This document shows positions 42,304 through 50,081 of a stretch of DNA of 64,000 nt, one piece after another. Position 1 is the first letter of the stretch, and each line of letters begins with the position of its first letter. This stretch comes from Caldifarciminota bacterium (GTDB taxonomy: Bacteria; Hydrothermota; UBA3073): the NCBI GenBank assembly GCA_030606335.1, contig JAUWGP010000002.1:1-64000 (forward strand). Direction: 5' to 3'. Made by a program: the position numbers and the translations under genes. Below the pieces are notes generated by a model. That model saw nothing but the letters and a program-made list of their open reading frames with translations. It made no database searches and was not told the origin of the DNA.

Positions 42304-42936
42304 ATGAAGAACATGGTTATATTTTTGGTGGTATTTTTAACAGTTTTTACGGTTTTGCCTGCCAGTGCTCAGGTAAATCTTGGTGTTTTGGGCGGACTAA
42401 ATCTGGCAAGCTGTGACGTAGATCCATTAGAAGAAATGGAAATATCTAACCTTACAGCATTTGGATTCGGCTGTGTTTTAGATTATAGTCTGAATGAATT
42501 TATTACGCTCCACCTTGAGCCGATGTATTTACAAAAGGGGACTAAGGGAGATTGGGAAATGTTCGAACTCGAATTTAAATTAGCCTATATCGAAATTCCA
42601 GTGATGCTCAAATATGCTTTTGGTACCAGTGAGATCAAACCCTATGTAATAGCTGGGCCAACTATCGGTTACCTCCTGAGTGGTACAATGAAGATGAGCG
42701 GGGACGGCTATTCAGAGGAAGAAGATATTGAAGATGAAACCAAAAGTCTTGATTTCGGCCTTTGTTTTGGTGCTGGTGTGAGTGTACCGATGAGTAATAA
42801 TTCCATTTTCTTGGAAGCTCGCTATGCCCTTGGTCTAACAAACATAAATGACGATCCAGATGACCCAGATACAGATGTTAAAACCAAAGGAATTCAGATT
42901 TTTGCTGGAATTACTTTTCCGATAGGCATCAAGTAA
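42304..42936 (+). CDS. PorT-family outer-membrane beta-barrel protein
   Basis: A 210-residue protein with a signal peptide (MKNMVIFLVVFLTVFTVLPASAQ) and PorT/OMP_b-brl pattern: VNLGVLGGLNLAS, LHLEPMYLQKG, YIEIPVMLKYAF, KPYVIAGPTIGYLLSG, LDFGLCFGAGV and IFLEARYALGLTNI. Such barrels are common in FCB-group bacteria, so this may be a host-type gene recruited to the array. AGGAGGG precedes the ATG at 6 nt. It is followed by the strong attC at 43008. Confidence 0.85.
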   Translation: MKNMVIFLVVFLTVFTVLPASAQVNLGVLGGLNLASCDVDPLEEMEISNLTAFGFGCVLDYSLNEFITLHLEPMYLQKGTKGDWEMFELEFKLAYIEIPVMLKYAFGTSEIKPYVIAGPTIGYLLSGTMKMSGDGYSEEEDIEDETKSLDFGLCFGAGVSVPMSNNSIFLEARYALGLTNINDDPDDPDTDVKTKGIQIFAGITFPIGIK

Positions 42937-43007
42937 GGTTTCCTATCGTTATACTCAGCCTTAACTATTAAAGGTAATTATCATTAAAGTATGCTGTTTA
43001 TATTTTA

Positions 43008-43141
43008 GCCTAACAAAGCAATTAAGCCGACACAAGGGCTGTGTTTATAAAGAGTTACGTTTGGTGCGTAGCATAAAATTATTAACATATTTAATGTTCA
43101 GTGTGCCGTAGCCCTTGTGCAGCTTATCGCAATCGTTATAC
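43008..43141 (+). other. attC-like site 5
   Basis: GCCTAAC (43008-43014) to GTTATAC (43135-43141). AAGCCGACACAAGGGCT pairs with AGCCCTTGTGCAGCTT, with bulges next to the terminal boxes. One of the clearest sites in the array. Confidence 0.92.
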
Positions 43142-43380
43142 CCCACCACGGTCCCCTTTTATTTTTCCCTTGACAAAATTATGAAAATGCTATATAATAA
43201 AGGCGTTTTACATTTTAGAGGTAGCCGCAACCTTCAGGTTGCGTTGTAATTCGCGGGCTGAAGCCTGCGCTTACCATATTCATAAAAAAGCGAAATTACC
43301 TTTGCTAATACAGTACTAGAAAAGTTTATACGGTTAAAATAAGATGTGATTTTACATTTATTAGTACAGATAAACCAAGG
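43136..43380 (+). promoter_or_regulatory. Array promoter module P4, interrupted by a REP-like insertion
   Basis: Begins TTATACCCCACC after attC 5. TTGACA (43170-43175), 17-nt spacer, TATAAT (43193-43198). About 119 extra bases then separate it from the leader 'ttagtacagataaacc', which ends at 43380 (GTTCGAT). The extra sequence includes CGCAACCTTCAGGTTGCG and 'gcgggctgaagcctgcg', typical REP hairpins. Confidence 0.85.
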
Positions 43381-43398
43381 TTCGATTGCAGTATAAAT

Positions 43399-43860
43399 AT
43401 GAATGATTGCATTTTCTGTGACATCGTCAGCAGCCAAGCGGAGACCACGCTTGTCTGGCAGGACGATCTTGTGTCCGCTTTCATGGACATTCAGCCCATC
43501 AACGCCGGCCACATTGTCATCGTGCCCAACGTACATGCATCGCGCCTTTCCGACCTGCCCGAAGACACCGGCGCCCACATGTTCCGGATCGCCCAGCGCA
43601 TCGCCCACGCGCTCCGCCAATCGGGCCTCCCATGTGAAGGAGTGAACATGTTCCTTGCAGACGGCAAAGCCGCAATGCAGGAGATCTTTCATGTTCACTT
43701 GCATGTGTTCCCGCGTATCCCAGGAGATGGATTTGGCCTAAAGTTCGGAGAAGACTACTTCACCAAGCCAACACGAGCAGAATTGGAGGAAGTGGGAGAG
43801 AAGATAAGAAGAGCAATCGAACAAGGAGCTGAAGGCGACGCGGTAAACCGCACGCCTTAG
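43399..43860 (+). CDS. HIT-family hydrolase (cassette gene)
   Basis: A 153-residue histidine-triad protein, probably a nucleotidyl hydrolase of the Hint/Ap4A type. It begins MNDCIFCDIVSSQAE and has the structural GHIVIVPN and the catalytic triad HVHLHVFPR (about 97-105). It is strongly GC-rich compared with the host. The C-terminal residues (GAEGDAVNRTP) are encoded inside the 59-bp attC that follows. There is no strong SD; a leader/attI-like junction lies 20 nt upstream. Confidence 0.93.
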   Translation: MNDCIFCDIVSSQAETTLVWQDDLVSAFMDIQPINAGHIVIVPNVHASRLSDLPEDTGAHMFRIAQRIAHALRQSGLPCEGVNMFLADGKAAMQEIFHVHLHVFPRIPGDGFGLKFGEDYFTKPTRAELEEVGEKIRRAIEQGAEGDAVNRTP

Positions 43861-43874
43861 CTAATACGTTATGA
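43816..43874 (+). other. attC-like site 6 (59 bp) bridging two genes
   Basis: Left box ATCGAAC (43816-43822), right box GTTATGA (43868-43874). AGCTGAAGGCGACGCGG pairs with CCGCACGCCTTAGCT. The HIT stop codon lies within it, and the next gene's ATG is formed by the right box itself. Confidence 0.82.
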
Positions 43875-44683
43875 ATTTATCAAAATTATCAATAACTGTT
43901 ATATTATTATTCTTATCGACCGTATTTTTATCAGGCTGTTCGGTAATACGATCTTCAATTGCAATGATGCGTTCTACTGAACATTTTATAGCACACAACA
44001 AAGATCCAAGGGTTTTATATGAGCCTGGGGCAAAAATATTTGCTGATAGTATTGTGGCAAGCTTACCTCAATCCATACAGCAGATCGAAAATAGGCAGTA
44101 TCGGCATTTTGTTGAACCTGTAAAGGTTTATGTTTGTGCATCGGAAGAAAGCTTTTACAAACTATATGGTGCCAGAGTAAAAGCTGGTGTTAGCAATAAG
44201 CTGTTGCTATCTCCGCGTTTAATGAATGAACCAGAAAACATCCATCTATATTTAACTCATGAATTATCTCATCTTCATTTATACCAGCAGTTGGGTTTGT
44301 TAAGATTTAGGGATTTACCTTCTTGGTTCAAAGAAGGTCTTGCTACTTTCGTTTCAGATGGTGGTGGAGCACAAACTGTATCAGAAAATGAGGCAATCAA
44401 ATCGATCGTTAATGGCAAACATTTTATACCTGTAAGTGGTGGCTTTTTTGGATGTTTCAATCAAAAATCGTCAGCGGACAAGGCTCTCAGCCATCACATG
44501 AGATATCGCCAAAATATGATATTTGTCTCATTTATAAAGAATAAAGATGAAAAGAAATTCAAAAGTTTTTTATTGAGTATTCAAGATGGTATTAATTTTT
44601 CAGAATCAATTCAGAAATCGTATGACACAGCTTTAGAGCAGTTATGGCAAGATTTTATAAAAGATATACATTCAAAAGGCTAA
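43871..44683 (+). CDS. Lipoprotein zinc metallopeptidase, gluzincin type (cassette gene)
   Basis: A 270-residue predicted lipoprotein (signal with lipobox LSGC at about 20-23). The zinc motif HELSHLHLY (HExxH) is followed after about 20 residues by WFKEGLATFVSD, the Glu-containing gluzincin helix, as in peptidase MA-like proteins. The start codon is inside the attC right box and no SD is visible, so translation may depend on a leaderless or coupled start. The TAA stop is inside the next attC. AT-rich, unlike the preceding HIT gene. Confidence 0.78.
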   Translation: MNLSKLSITVILLFLSTVFLSGCSVIRSSIAMMRSTEHFIAHNKDPRVLYEPGAKIFADSIVASLPQSIQQIENRQYRHFVEPVKVYVCASEESFYKLYGARVKAGVSNKLLLSPRLMNEPENIHLYLTHELSHLHLYQQLGLLRFRDLPSWFKEGLATFVSDGGGAQTVSENEAIKSIVNGKHFIPVSGGFFGCFNQKSSADKALSHHMRYRQNMIFVSFIKNKDEKKFKSFLLSIQDGINFSESIQKSYDTALEQLWQDFIKDIHSKG

Positions 44684-44821
44684 CAAGGCGCTGCACCTAA
44701 CCCTGTGAAATAGCAGTGTAATATTATGACTCTATTCATTCAATTTGCTTTATTAGACAATTTATTGTTATTTGTAATTATTTGAAATGTTTCACAGGGC
44801 AGGTGAGCTTGTCCGTTATAC
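44678..44821 (+). other. attC-like site 7
   Basis: GGCTAAC (44678-44684, containing the stop codon) to GTTATAC (44815-44821). CACCTAACCCTGTGAAA pairs with TTTCACAGGGCAGGTG. Long AT-rich loop of about 80 bp. Confidence 0.92.
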
Positions 44822-45025
44822 CCCACCACACTCCCCTTTTATTTTTCCCTTGACAAAATCAGAATCTTATTATATAATTATATCCGAAGGATCCGTCCAC
44901 AGGAACCAATGGTTATGGACAACACAAGTTGAGAGATTGATTAGATAAAAAGTAATAAGTAAGAGATTATGTCATATGGTAAAGATTATCCACGGTTGTA
45001 AATTTATTAGTACAGATAAACCTAT
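44816..45025 (+). promoter_or_regulatory. Array promoter module P5
   Basis: TTATACCCCACC start after attC 7; TTGACA (44850-44855), 17-nt spacer, TATAAT (44873-44878). About 84 bp longer than P3/P8, with extra sequence around 44890-44970. The leader 'ttagtacagataaacctat' ends at a mutated junction (ATTGGAC). Confidence 0.85.
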
Positions 45026-45171
45026 ATTGGACAGCCAAACATCACTCCAACCCAGCTGGAGTCACTGACAAATTAATAAGTCCAACTACTCATACATAGT
45101 ATTGGAACGCAAAATAGAGCTAGCAGATATTCTTTCTGCCAGCTAATGTTTCTCGGTTGAAAGGAGGTTTT

Positions 45172-46440
45172 ATGACTTTTTCAGAATTTGAACAGAACCT
45201 GGACAAATACACCGAGGTGATTGTTAGAGTAGGTCTTAATCTTCAACCCGGTCAACGTCTGATGATCGGAATGCCCCTGATGGGCGTATGGGGTACGCCT
45301 CTTGAATTAGCCCCACTGGTTCGGCTGATTGTGACGAAGGCTTATCAAGTCGGAGCCAGATTGGTTGATGTGATGTGGAACGATGACCAGCTACAGTTGA
45401 TTCGACTTCAGCACGCTCCAAGTGATTCGTTCGAAGAGTTTCCAGCGTGGCGTGCTGATGCGGGGTTTGAAGCTGTTAAAGATGGCGATGCGGTGCTCAT
45501 TATCTATGCTGAGAATCCCGATTTGCTCGTTAAGCAAAATCCCGATCTGGTCACCAACGTTCTCATGACAAATATGAAACACACCAAGCCAACCTGGGAT
45601 CTGCTAACGAAGAGTGCGACGAATTGGTCAGTGATTACCGCACCTGTAGACGGTTGGCGGGAGAAAATCTTCCCCGATCTCCCACCAGGTAGTCGAGATG
45701 CCAAATTCTGGGACACAATCTTTGATATTTGCCGTTTGAAGCAAGACGACCCGGTTGGGAATTGGCGGGACCACGTCAACCAGCTCGTTGCCAGGAGCAA
45801 CTACCTTAACCATAAGCGATACACAACCTTGAAACTGGTCGCTCCCGGAACAGATCTGTCGGTCGGTTTACCCGGGGGACATGTCTGGCGAGGTGGTCGT
45901 GTGACTACCCAAAATGGTATCGACTTCACCCCCAATATACCGACTGAGGAAGTCTTCACGATGCCTCATAAAGACAAGACAGAGGGCATTGTTACCTCTA
46001 CAAAACCACTCAGTTATGGTGGTATTCTGATTGAAGACTTTACCCTGACTTTCTCCAAAGGGCGTGTTGTAAAAGCGACTGCCAAAAAAGGCGAAGAAAG
46101 CCTGCACAAGCTACTTGAAACGGATGAAGGAGCAAGCCGACTGGGCGAAGTAGCACTTGTTCCACACAGTTCGCCCATCTCGCAGTCGGGATTGCTTTTC
46201 TACAATGGTCTCATCGACGAAAATGCATCCAATCATATTGCCCTGGGCAAGGCTCTTAATTTCAGCATGGAGCGTGGTGAGGTTATGTCCAATGATGAGT
46301 TTGCAGCAGTTGGTGGTAATAATAGCCTTATCCACATCGATTTTATGATCGGCTCAGGCGAAATGGATGTCGATGGTTTTATGGAAGATGGTACAGTCGA
46401 ACCGATCATGCGCTGCGGGGAGTGGATGTTCGAGGTATGA
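45172..46440 (+). CDS. M29-family aminopeptidase (AmpS/PepS-like, cassette gene)
   Basis: A 422-residue metallo-aminopeptidase. Family elements are VIVRVGLNLQPGQRLMIGMP at the N-terminus, EVFTMPHKDKTEG, GASRLGEVALVPHSSPI (Glu and His ligands), NGLIDENASNHIALGKA (His) and SLIHIDFMIGSGEMD (His/Asp), matching the dinuclear site of thermophilic M29 enzymes. ATG 45172 is chosen because AAGGAGG lies 6 nt before it; a TTG at 45157 would overlap the SD. No attC was found before the next gene. Confidence 0.92.
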   Translation: MTFSEFEQNLDKYTEVIVRVGLNLQPGQRLMIGMPLMGVWGTPLELAPLVRLIVTKAYQVGARLVDVMWNDDQLQLIRLQHAPSDSFEEFPAWRADAGFEAVKDGDAVLIIYAENPDLLVKQNPDLVTNVLMTNMKHTKPTWDLLTKSATNWSVITAPVDGWREKIFPDLPPGSRDAKFWDTIFDICRLKQDDPVGNWRDHVNQLVARSNYLNHKRYTTLKLVAPGTDLSVGLPGGHVWRGGRVTTQNGIDFTPNIPTEEVFTMPHKDKTEGIVTSTKPLSYGGILIEDFTLTFSKGRVVKATAKKGEESLHKLLETDEGASRLGEVALVPHSSPISQSGLLFYNGLIDENASNHIALGKALNFSMERGEVMSNDEFAAVGGNNSLIHIDFMIGSGEMDVDGFMEDGTVEPIMRCGEWMFEV

Positions 46441-46600
46441 GGAAATATAAACTAAATCACATTCGGTGTTAAAATTCGCATAACCTCCACTACGCCCAAT
46501 CAGGTTTGACCTTGATCAAATCGTATAGTGTGGGGTAGTGTAGGTAGTCTTGATGAGATTGAGTTCAGAGAAGTTGGTAGAATGAAGTCTATGTAAAATC

Positions 46601-47158
46601 ATGAGCCAGCGTCCAACAGTAGAAACGAAATGGCTGATTCTCAGACCCTTTTACCTGTCTGATGCAGCAGAAGTCCAACGTCTTGCTGGTGATAGTGCCA
46701 TAGCAAACACAACGCTCAACATTCCCCATCCGTATGAAGATGGCTTGGCAGAGGATTGGATTTCAAAACATCAGGAGATATATGAACAGGGCAAAGGTGT
46801 TCATTTTGCCATAACGCTCAAACCTGCTGGTACTCTCGTAGGTGCAATCGGTCTTATGAATATGACCAGGGGACACCAGGCAGAGCTTGGTTACTGGATA
46901 GGCAAACCGTATTGGAACAAAGGATTCTGTACGGAAGCCGGACATGCGGTAATCCAGTTTGGGTTCCAGGAACTTAATTTAATCCGAATCAACTCCCGTC
47001 ATCTCAGTCGTAACCCTGCTTCCGGTCGTGTTATGTAGAAACTGGGAATGTCACACGAAGGTCGCCAAAGGAAGTACGTAAAAAAGTGGGACAAGTTTGA
47101 GGATTTCGAACTCTATGGTATTCTCAAACAGGACTGGGAAAAAGCGGTTAATAGTTAA
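46601..47158 (+). pseudogene. RimJ/RimL-type GNAT acetyltransferase broken by an in-frame amber codon
   Basis: The reading frame encodes a GNAT acetyltransferase of 185 codons with RPFYLSDAAEVQRLAGD, HFAITLKPAGTLVGAIGL, ELGYWIGKPYWNKGFCTEA and NSRHLSRNPASGRVM. Codon 146 is TAG (47036-47038). The same frame then continues without interruption as KLGMSHEGRQRKYVKKWDKF and further to a TAA at 47156-47158, matching the expected C-terminus. In homologs the position is usually Gln or Glu, so a CAG-to-TAG change is likely. Either the gene is dead, a 145-residue product is made, or the codon is read through. Confidence 0.85.
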
Positions 47159-47214
47159 TAGATTTATGTATAAACCTGGCTCGTTTTGAAATTTTAACCC
47201 TAGAAGAAAATCAT

Positions 47215-47817
47215 ATGCGCGAACCTAAAAATAAATCACTTATTATATTTTTTCTTTCATTCTTGCTCTTATTAATATCCACCTGCACCCCAAAACTGGA
47301 GGAGCGACTTAAAGCACTACAAGAAGCTCACAACAGTCACGATGTAGAGAAAAACCTTTCTTTTTACGCAGACGATGCAAAATTTGTTATGGTTGAACAT
47401 TGGGTAAAAGAAGGTAAAGAAGGACTGCGAAATCTTTTTACATCAGATGCTGCACTAAATAGCCATCTAACTTTTACAGATATTAAAGTTAATGGAGATA
47501 CAGTGACTTGCAAGGTTAAAGAAGAAAATGACTTACTTAAACTTGTTGGAATCGACGCAATCTATTATGAATATTCTCATTTTATATTTAGAGACGGGTT
47601 AATTATAGAAACAAGAGCAGTAAAAACGCAGGAAAGCATAGAGGCTAAAGAAAAGGTCAATAAAGAGGTTTTTTTACCTTTTAAGGAATGGATACGAAGT
47701 CAAGAATTTTCTGAACTGTCGTTAGATGGTGAATATATTATAAATAAAGAAAATGTAAGTATGTGGTTGAAACTCTTGCAGGAATGGCTTGAAAAAAACG
47801 ATGAAGAAGATAAGTAG
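47215..47817 (+). CDS. Lipoprotein with SnoaL/NTF2-like fold
   Basis: A 200-residue predicted lipoprotein (hydrophobic segment about 9-24, then STC). The following part, LKALQEAHNSHDVEKNLSFY and DDAKFVMVEHWVKEGKEGL, is the characteristic start of SnoaL-like/NTF2-like cone-shaped domains, and YYEYSHFIFRDGLIIETRAV the C-terminal strands. The C-terminal 60 residues are helical and charged. SD is weak. No attC follows; promoter P6 begins about 50 nt downstream. Function unknown. Confidence 0.7.
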   Translation: MREPKNKSLIIFFLSFLLLLISTCTPKLEERLKALQEAHNSHDVEKNLSFYADDAKFVMVEHWVKEGKEGLRNLFTSDAALNSHLTFTDIKVNGDTVTCKVKEENDLLKLVGIDAIYYEYSHFIFRDGLIIETRAVKTQESIEAKEKVNKEVFLPFKEWIRSQEFSELSLDGEYIINKENVSMWLKLLQEWLEKNDEEDK

Positions 47818-47869
47818 AGTGTTGATGTAGTCAAACTGGGCTTCACAATATTTCCACTCTGTTTTTTCC

Positions 47870-47940
47870 TTAACAAAACAGTGATTATACTATATAATAC
47901 AAGATGTTATACAGTTTCTAATAGTTGTGATTGTAAATTT
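47870..47940 (+). promoter_or_regulatory. Array promoter P6
   Basis: TTAACA (47870-47875), 17-nt spacer, TATAAT (47893-47898), followed by 'gtgattgtaaattta', after which the conserved leader breaks off. It is the only copy with a non-consensus -35. Confidence 0.8.
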
Positions 47941-48014
47941 ACGTTGATTGGAATAGTATTATATCGAAAGAGAAGAAAAATGACCCAAAACATGAGGAGT
48001 AAAGCAAGATCAAG

Positions 48015-48203
48015 ATGAATACTATGATATTAACGGGAAAGGGGTACGTTGTAACTACCTGTTACTGCTCTTTGGGCTGGGTTAATGCAGTTTTTGAGAC
48101 TATTTTAGGCAAACCAGTGAAGGTGAAGCTTGAACAAGCGATTGGTCGTGGTGATAAAGTATGCAAATTCACTATTTTGCTTGGACATAAATTCTATGAT
48201 TAA
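48015..48203 (+). CDS. Short C-terminal V4R-like fragment
   Basis: Sixty-two residues with VVTTCYCSLGWVNAVFETIL and GKPVKVKLEQAIGRGDKVCK, which resembles the C-terminal end of V4R / hydrocarbon-binding or ATC-hydrolase-like domains (x-GDxxCxFxI). The upstream part of such a domain is absent, so this may be a truncated gene whose promoter leader is also truncated. Expression as a mini-protein is possible; confidence in function is low. Confidence 0.4.
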   Translation: MNTMILTGKGYVVTTCYCSLGWVNAVFETILGKPVKVKLEQAIGRGDKVCKFTILLGHKFYD

Positions 48204-48261
48204 GCAATCCTCAAAATTGGTGCTTTTAAACAGTATAGAGTTATTTTGATATAATCGGTAT

Positions 48262-48327
48262 ATGGCAAGAAAACCTCATATTGAATATCCTGATTCGTTT
48301 TGTCATATTATAGCAAGGAGTAACCTT
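48262..48327 (+). pseudogene. N-terminal remnant of a RAYT transposase
   Basis: Encodes MARKPHIEYPDSFCHIIARS, the highly characteristic N-terminus of REP-associated tyrosine transposases (usual form MARPxRIEFPGAxYHVxxRGN). The frame then runs directly into an unrelated membrane protein. Only the first 22 codons remain. Confidence 0.8.
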
Positions 48328-48552
48328 ATGAAACCCTGGATTAGTATCCTATTCATTATTCTTGGAATAGTTCTTTTTATATTTGGTGGGATGTTGGTTT
48401 TAACTTTCTATTCTTTTCCAATAATCTCCAAAATAATGGTAGTTGCTTTATGGAGTGCTGTTATTACATTTTCAATAGTAGCAATAATTGGATTGGCTAT
48501 TCTAACATTAGGAATAATAAATTTAATCCGTTTTAAACGTCAGTCATCCTGA
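48328..48552 (+). CDS. Small two-helix membrane protein downstream of the RAYT remnant
   Basis: A 74-residue protein with two long hydrophobic helices (about 4-27 and 39-65) and a basic tail (RFKRQSS). The frame is open back to 48262, but AAGGAG (48315-48320) sits 7 nt before ATG 48328, so this internal ATG is the likely start and the transposase-derived codons are leader. If the upstream ATG is used instead, the product is a 96-residue fusion with a transposase-derived N-terminus. Function unknown. Confidence 0.6.
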   Translation: MKPWISILFIILGIVLFIFGGMLVLTFYSFPIISKIMVVALWSAVITFSIVAIIGLAILTLGIINLIRFKRQSS

Positions 48553-48626
48553 CCCTGCTCATGGCGGGGAAACCGAGCAATAAATGTTAGCCATACATAA
48601 AATTCATAAAATAAAAAGGGGGTTTT

Positions 48627-49370
48627 ATGAAGCGTGTAGCAAAACTGATGTTGGTTATGACGATTGTTTTATCCTTCTTTTGCTTAGCTTTCGCAGCAGA
48701 TCAATCAGAGCCACGTTTGATTACAGTCACTGGAGATGCGGAAGTAAGAGTTGTGCCGGATGAGGTTATTCTTACTCTTGGTGTAGAGACTTGGAATAAT
48801 GATTTAAGTATTGCAAAGACTGAGAACGATCAGCGAATACAGAAAATTGTTGATGTAGGTAAAAAATACAAGATAAAAGAAAAACATATCCAAACCGATT
48901 ATATTAGTATTGAACCACGATATAAAGATCAATGGGAACACCGAAAATTTATTGGTTACTTTGTTCGTAAGACTATTGTCTTTACATTAAGAGATACTGA
49001 TATATTTGAGGGACTTCTCAGTAGTGTTCTTGAGGCTGGTGCAAACTACGTCCATGGAATACAGTTTCGTACTACTGAACTTCGAAAGTATAGAGATCAA
49101 GCACGTGCTTTGGCAATTAAGGCTGCTCAGGAAAAAGCAAATGATTTAGCTAAAGAACTTGGTCAAAAAGTTGGCAAACCTTATAGAATTCAGGAAAATC
49201 AATCCGGATGGAGGTCCTGGTACAATACATGGTGGGGATCAGGTAGGGCAGGTGGAATGGCTCAAAATGTCATTCAAAATGTCGCAGATCCATCTCAATC
49301 CGAAAGCAGTATTGCTCTGGGTCAGATTAAAGTGAATGCAAGAGTTACAGTAAGCTTTGAACTTGAATAG
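48627..49370 (+). CDS. SIMPL-domain (DUF541) periplasmic protein
   Basis: A 247-residue secreted protein with a signal peptide (about 1-23, ending CLAFAAD) and the SIMPL/DUF541 fold: ITVTGDAEVRVVPDEVILTL at its start, the middle QTDYISIEPRY and GYFVRKTIVFTLRD, and AIKAAQEKANDLAKELGQKV typical of the family helix. Family members (for example E. coli YggE) are linked to oxidative-stress or envelope functions but have no defined activity. AAAGGGGG precedes the ATG. Confidence 0.9.
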   Translation: MKRVAKLMLVMTIVLSFFCLAFAADQSEPRLITVTGDAEVRVVPDEVILTLGVETWNNDLSIAKTENDQRIQKIVDVGKKYKIKEKHIQTDYISIEPRYKDQWEHRKFIGYFVRKTIVFTLRDTDIFEGLLSSVLEAGANYVHGIQFRTTELRKYRDQARALAIKAAQEKANDLAKELGQKVGKPYRIQENQSGWRSWYNTWWGSGRAGGMAQNVIQNVADPSQSESSIALGQIKVNARVTVSFELE

Positions 49371-49738
49371 GGTCAACCTCAAAAATTTACAACTATTTGA
49401 TTTTTACTTGGGGGGAAAGTTAGCGTTATGTTTTAGACAGGATATAACTGTCTGCCGACAGGTAGACAAGATTGTAAATTATTTTTTATCCAGTATACCC
49501 TGTTCATCCCTGCCTGCAGCAGGCAGGCTGTCAAAAGAAAAAGTATTAGGGTGGAATCAACCCCGATTTCTAAATCCCTTCACAATTCCCCTTCTTTTTT
49601 CCCTTGACAAAATAGCTATTGTGTTATATAATAAAGGATACCACACGGTTAGTAAAGGTCGTGATTGTAAATTTATTAGTACAGATAAACCTATGTTATG
49701 CCGAAGCAAGGCGGATTAGGTTAAAGGGGCGTGTTTAC
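49371..49738. other. Gap with promoter module P7
   Basis: After the SIMPL gene come REP-like inverted pieces (CTGCCGACAGGTAG, CCTGCCTGCAGCAGGCAGG) and then the promoter P7. A 'gttagcgttatg' string at about 49420-49431 looks like a stray right-hand recombination box, but no matching left arm was found. No gene is supported. Confidence 0.6.
49571..49695 (+). promoter_or_regulatory. Array promoter module P7
   Basis: TTGACA (49604-49609), 17-nt spacer, TATAAT (49627-49632), leader 'ttagtacagataaacctatg' ending at GTTATGC (49695-49701). Core identical to P3 over 'cccttgacaaaatagctatt'. The left border differs from TTATACCCCACC. Confidence 0.9.
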
Positions 49739-49939
49739 CTATATCAACCGGTCTATTTCAGGCTGTTGTCTATAGTGAGCTAGCAATCGCTCGAGCTCAA
49801 GCGCCTGGACCGTTTCTTGCTCGGGATCATTGATGAAACCGGTGACATTTAGCAGACTAGAGAGCACATTGGCAACGTACACTCTGGCTACTCCGACACC
49901 TGGTGTTGGAATGCTTGAAATTGAGGCTTGTTGACCCAT
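49739..49939 (-). CDS. Possible small cassette gene in reverse orientation
   Basis: A minus-strand frame of 66 codons starting MGQQASISSIPTPGVGVARV, with GCAGAGG just upstream, and containing NDPEQETVQALELERLLAHY. It is GC-rich, unlike the host, and no plus-strand gene covers it. It would read against the array promoter. It lies between module P7 and a hairpin (49957-49989). I do not recognise the family, and it could be spurious. Confidence 0.4.
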   Translation of the reverse strand: MGQQASISSIPTPGVGVARVYVANVLSSLLNVTGFINDPEQETVQALELERLLAHYRQQPEIDRLI

Positions 49940-49956
49940 CCTCTGCATTAATTGTA

Positions 49957-49989
49957 GAGTCCTGCCCCCATGACGAGGGCAGGAGACTC
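49957..49989. repeat. Inverted repeat upstream of the 50082 methyltransferase
   Basis: GAGTCCTGCCC pairs with GGGCAGGAGACTC around a 9-nt loop. No T-run follows on either strand, so terminator function is doubtful. It lacks attC end boxes. Confidence 0.6.
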
Positions 49990-50081
49990 TCTGATCACTC
50001 AGAATGTTGTTCCGGAACTCATCTTATTCGCTCGGAGTTGTCCGACCATATGCAAATCAGAACTTAAGGGAGGTCAACGAA

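Noticed and set aside
42937..42965. 'tatcgttatac' just after the PorT-like gene as a cassette end
   Set aside because: No left arm pairs with it; the true site lies 50 nt further at 43008-43141.
46480..46560. attC-like palindrome after the M29 aminopeptidase
   Set aside because: CCTCCACTAC and GTAGTGTAGG pair weakly, but there is no GTTRRRY box; evidence is insufficient.
48550..48592. Short attC after the small membrane protein
   Set aside because: A GTTAGCC right box is present, but the left box reads CCTGACC and the stem is poor.
49957..49989. Rho-independent terminator
   Set aside because: The stem is good but no T-tract follows on either strand.
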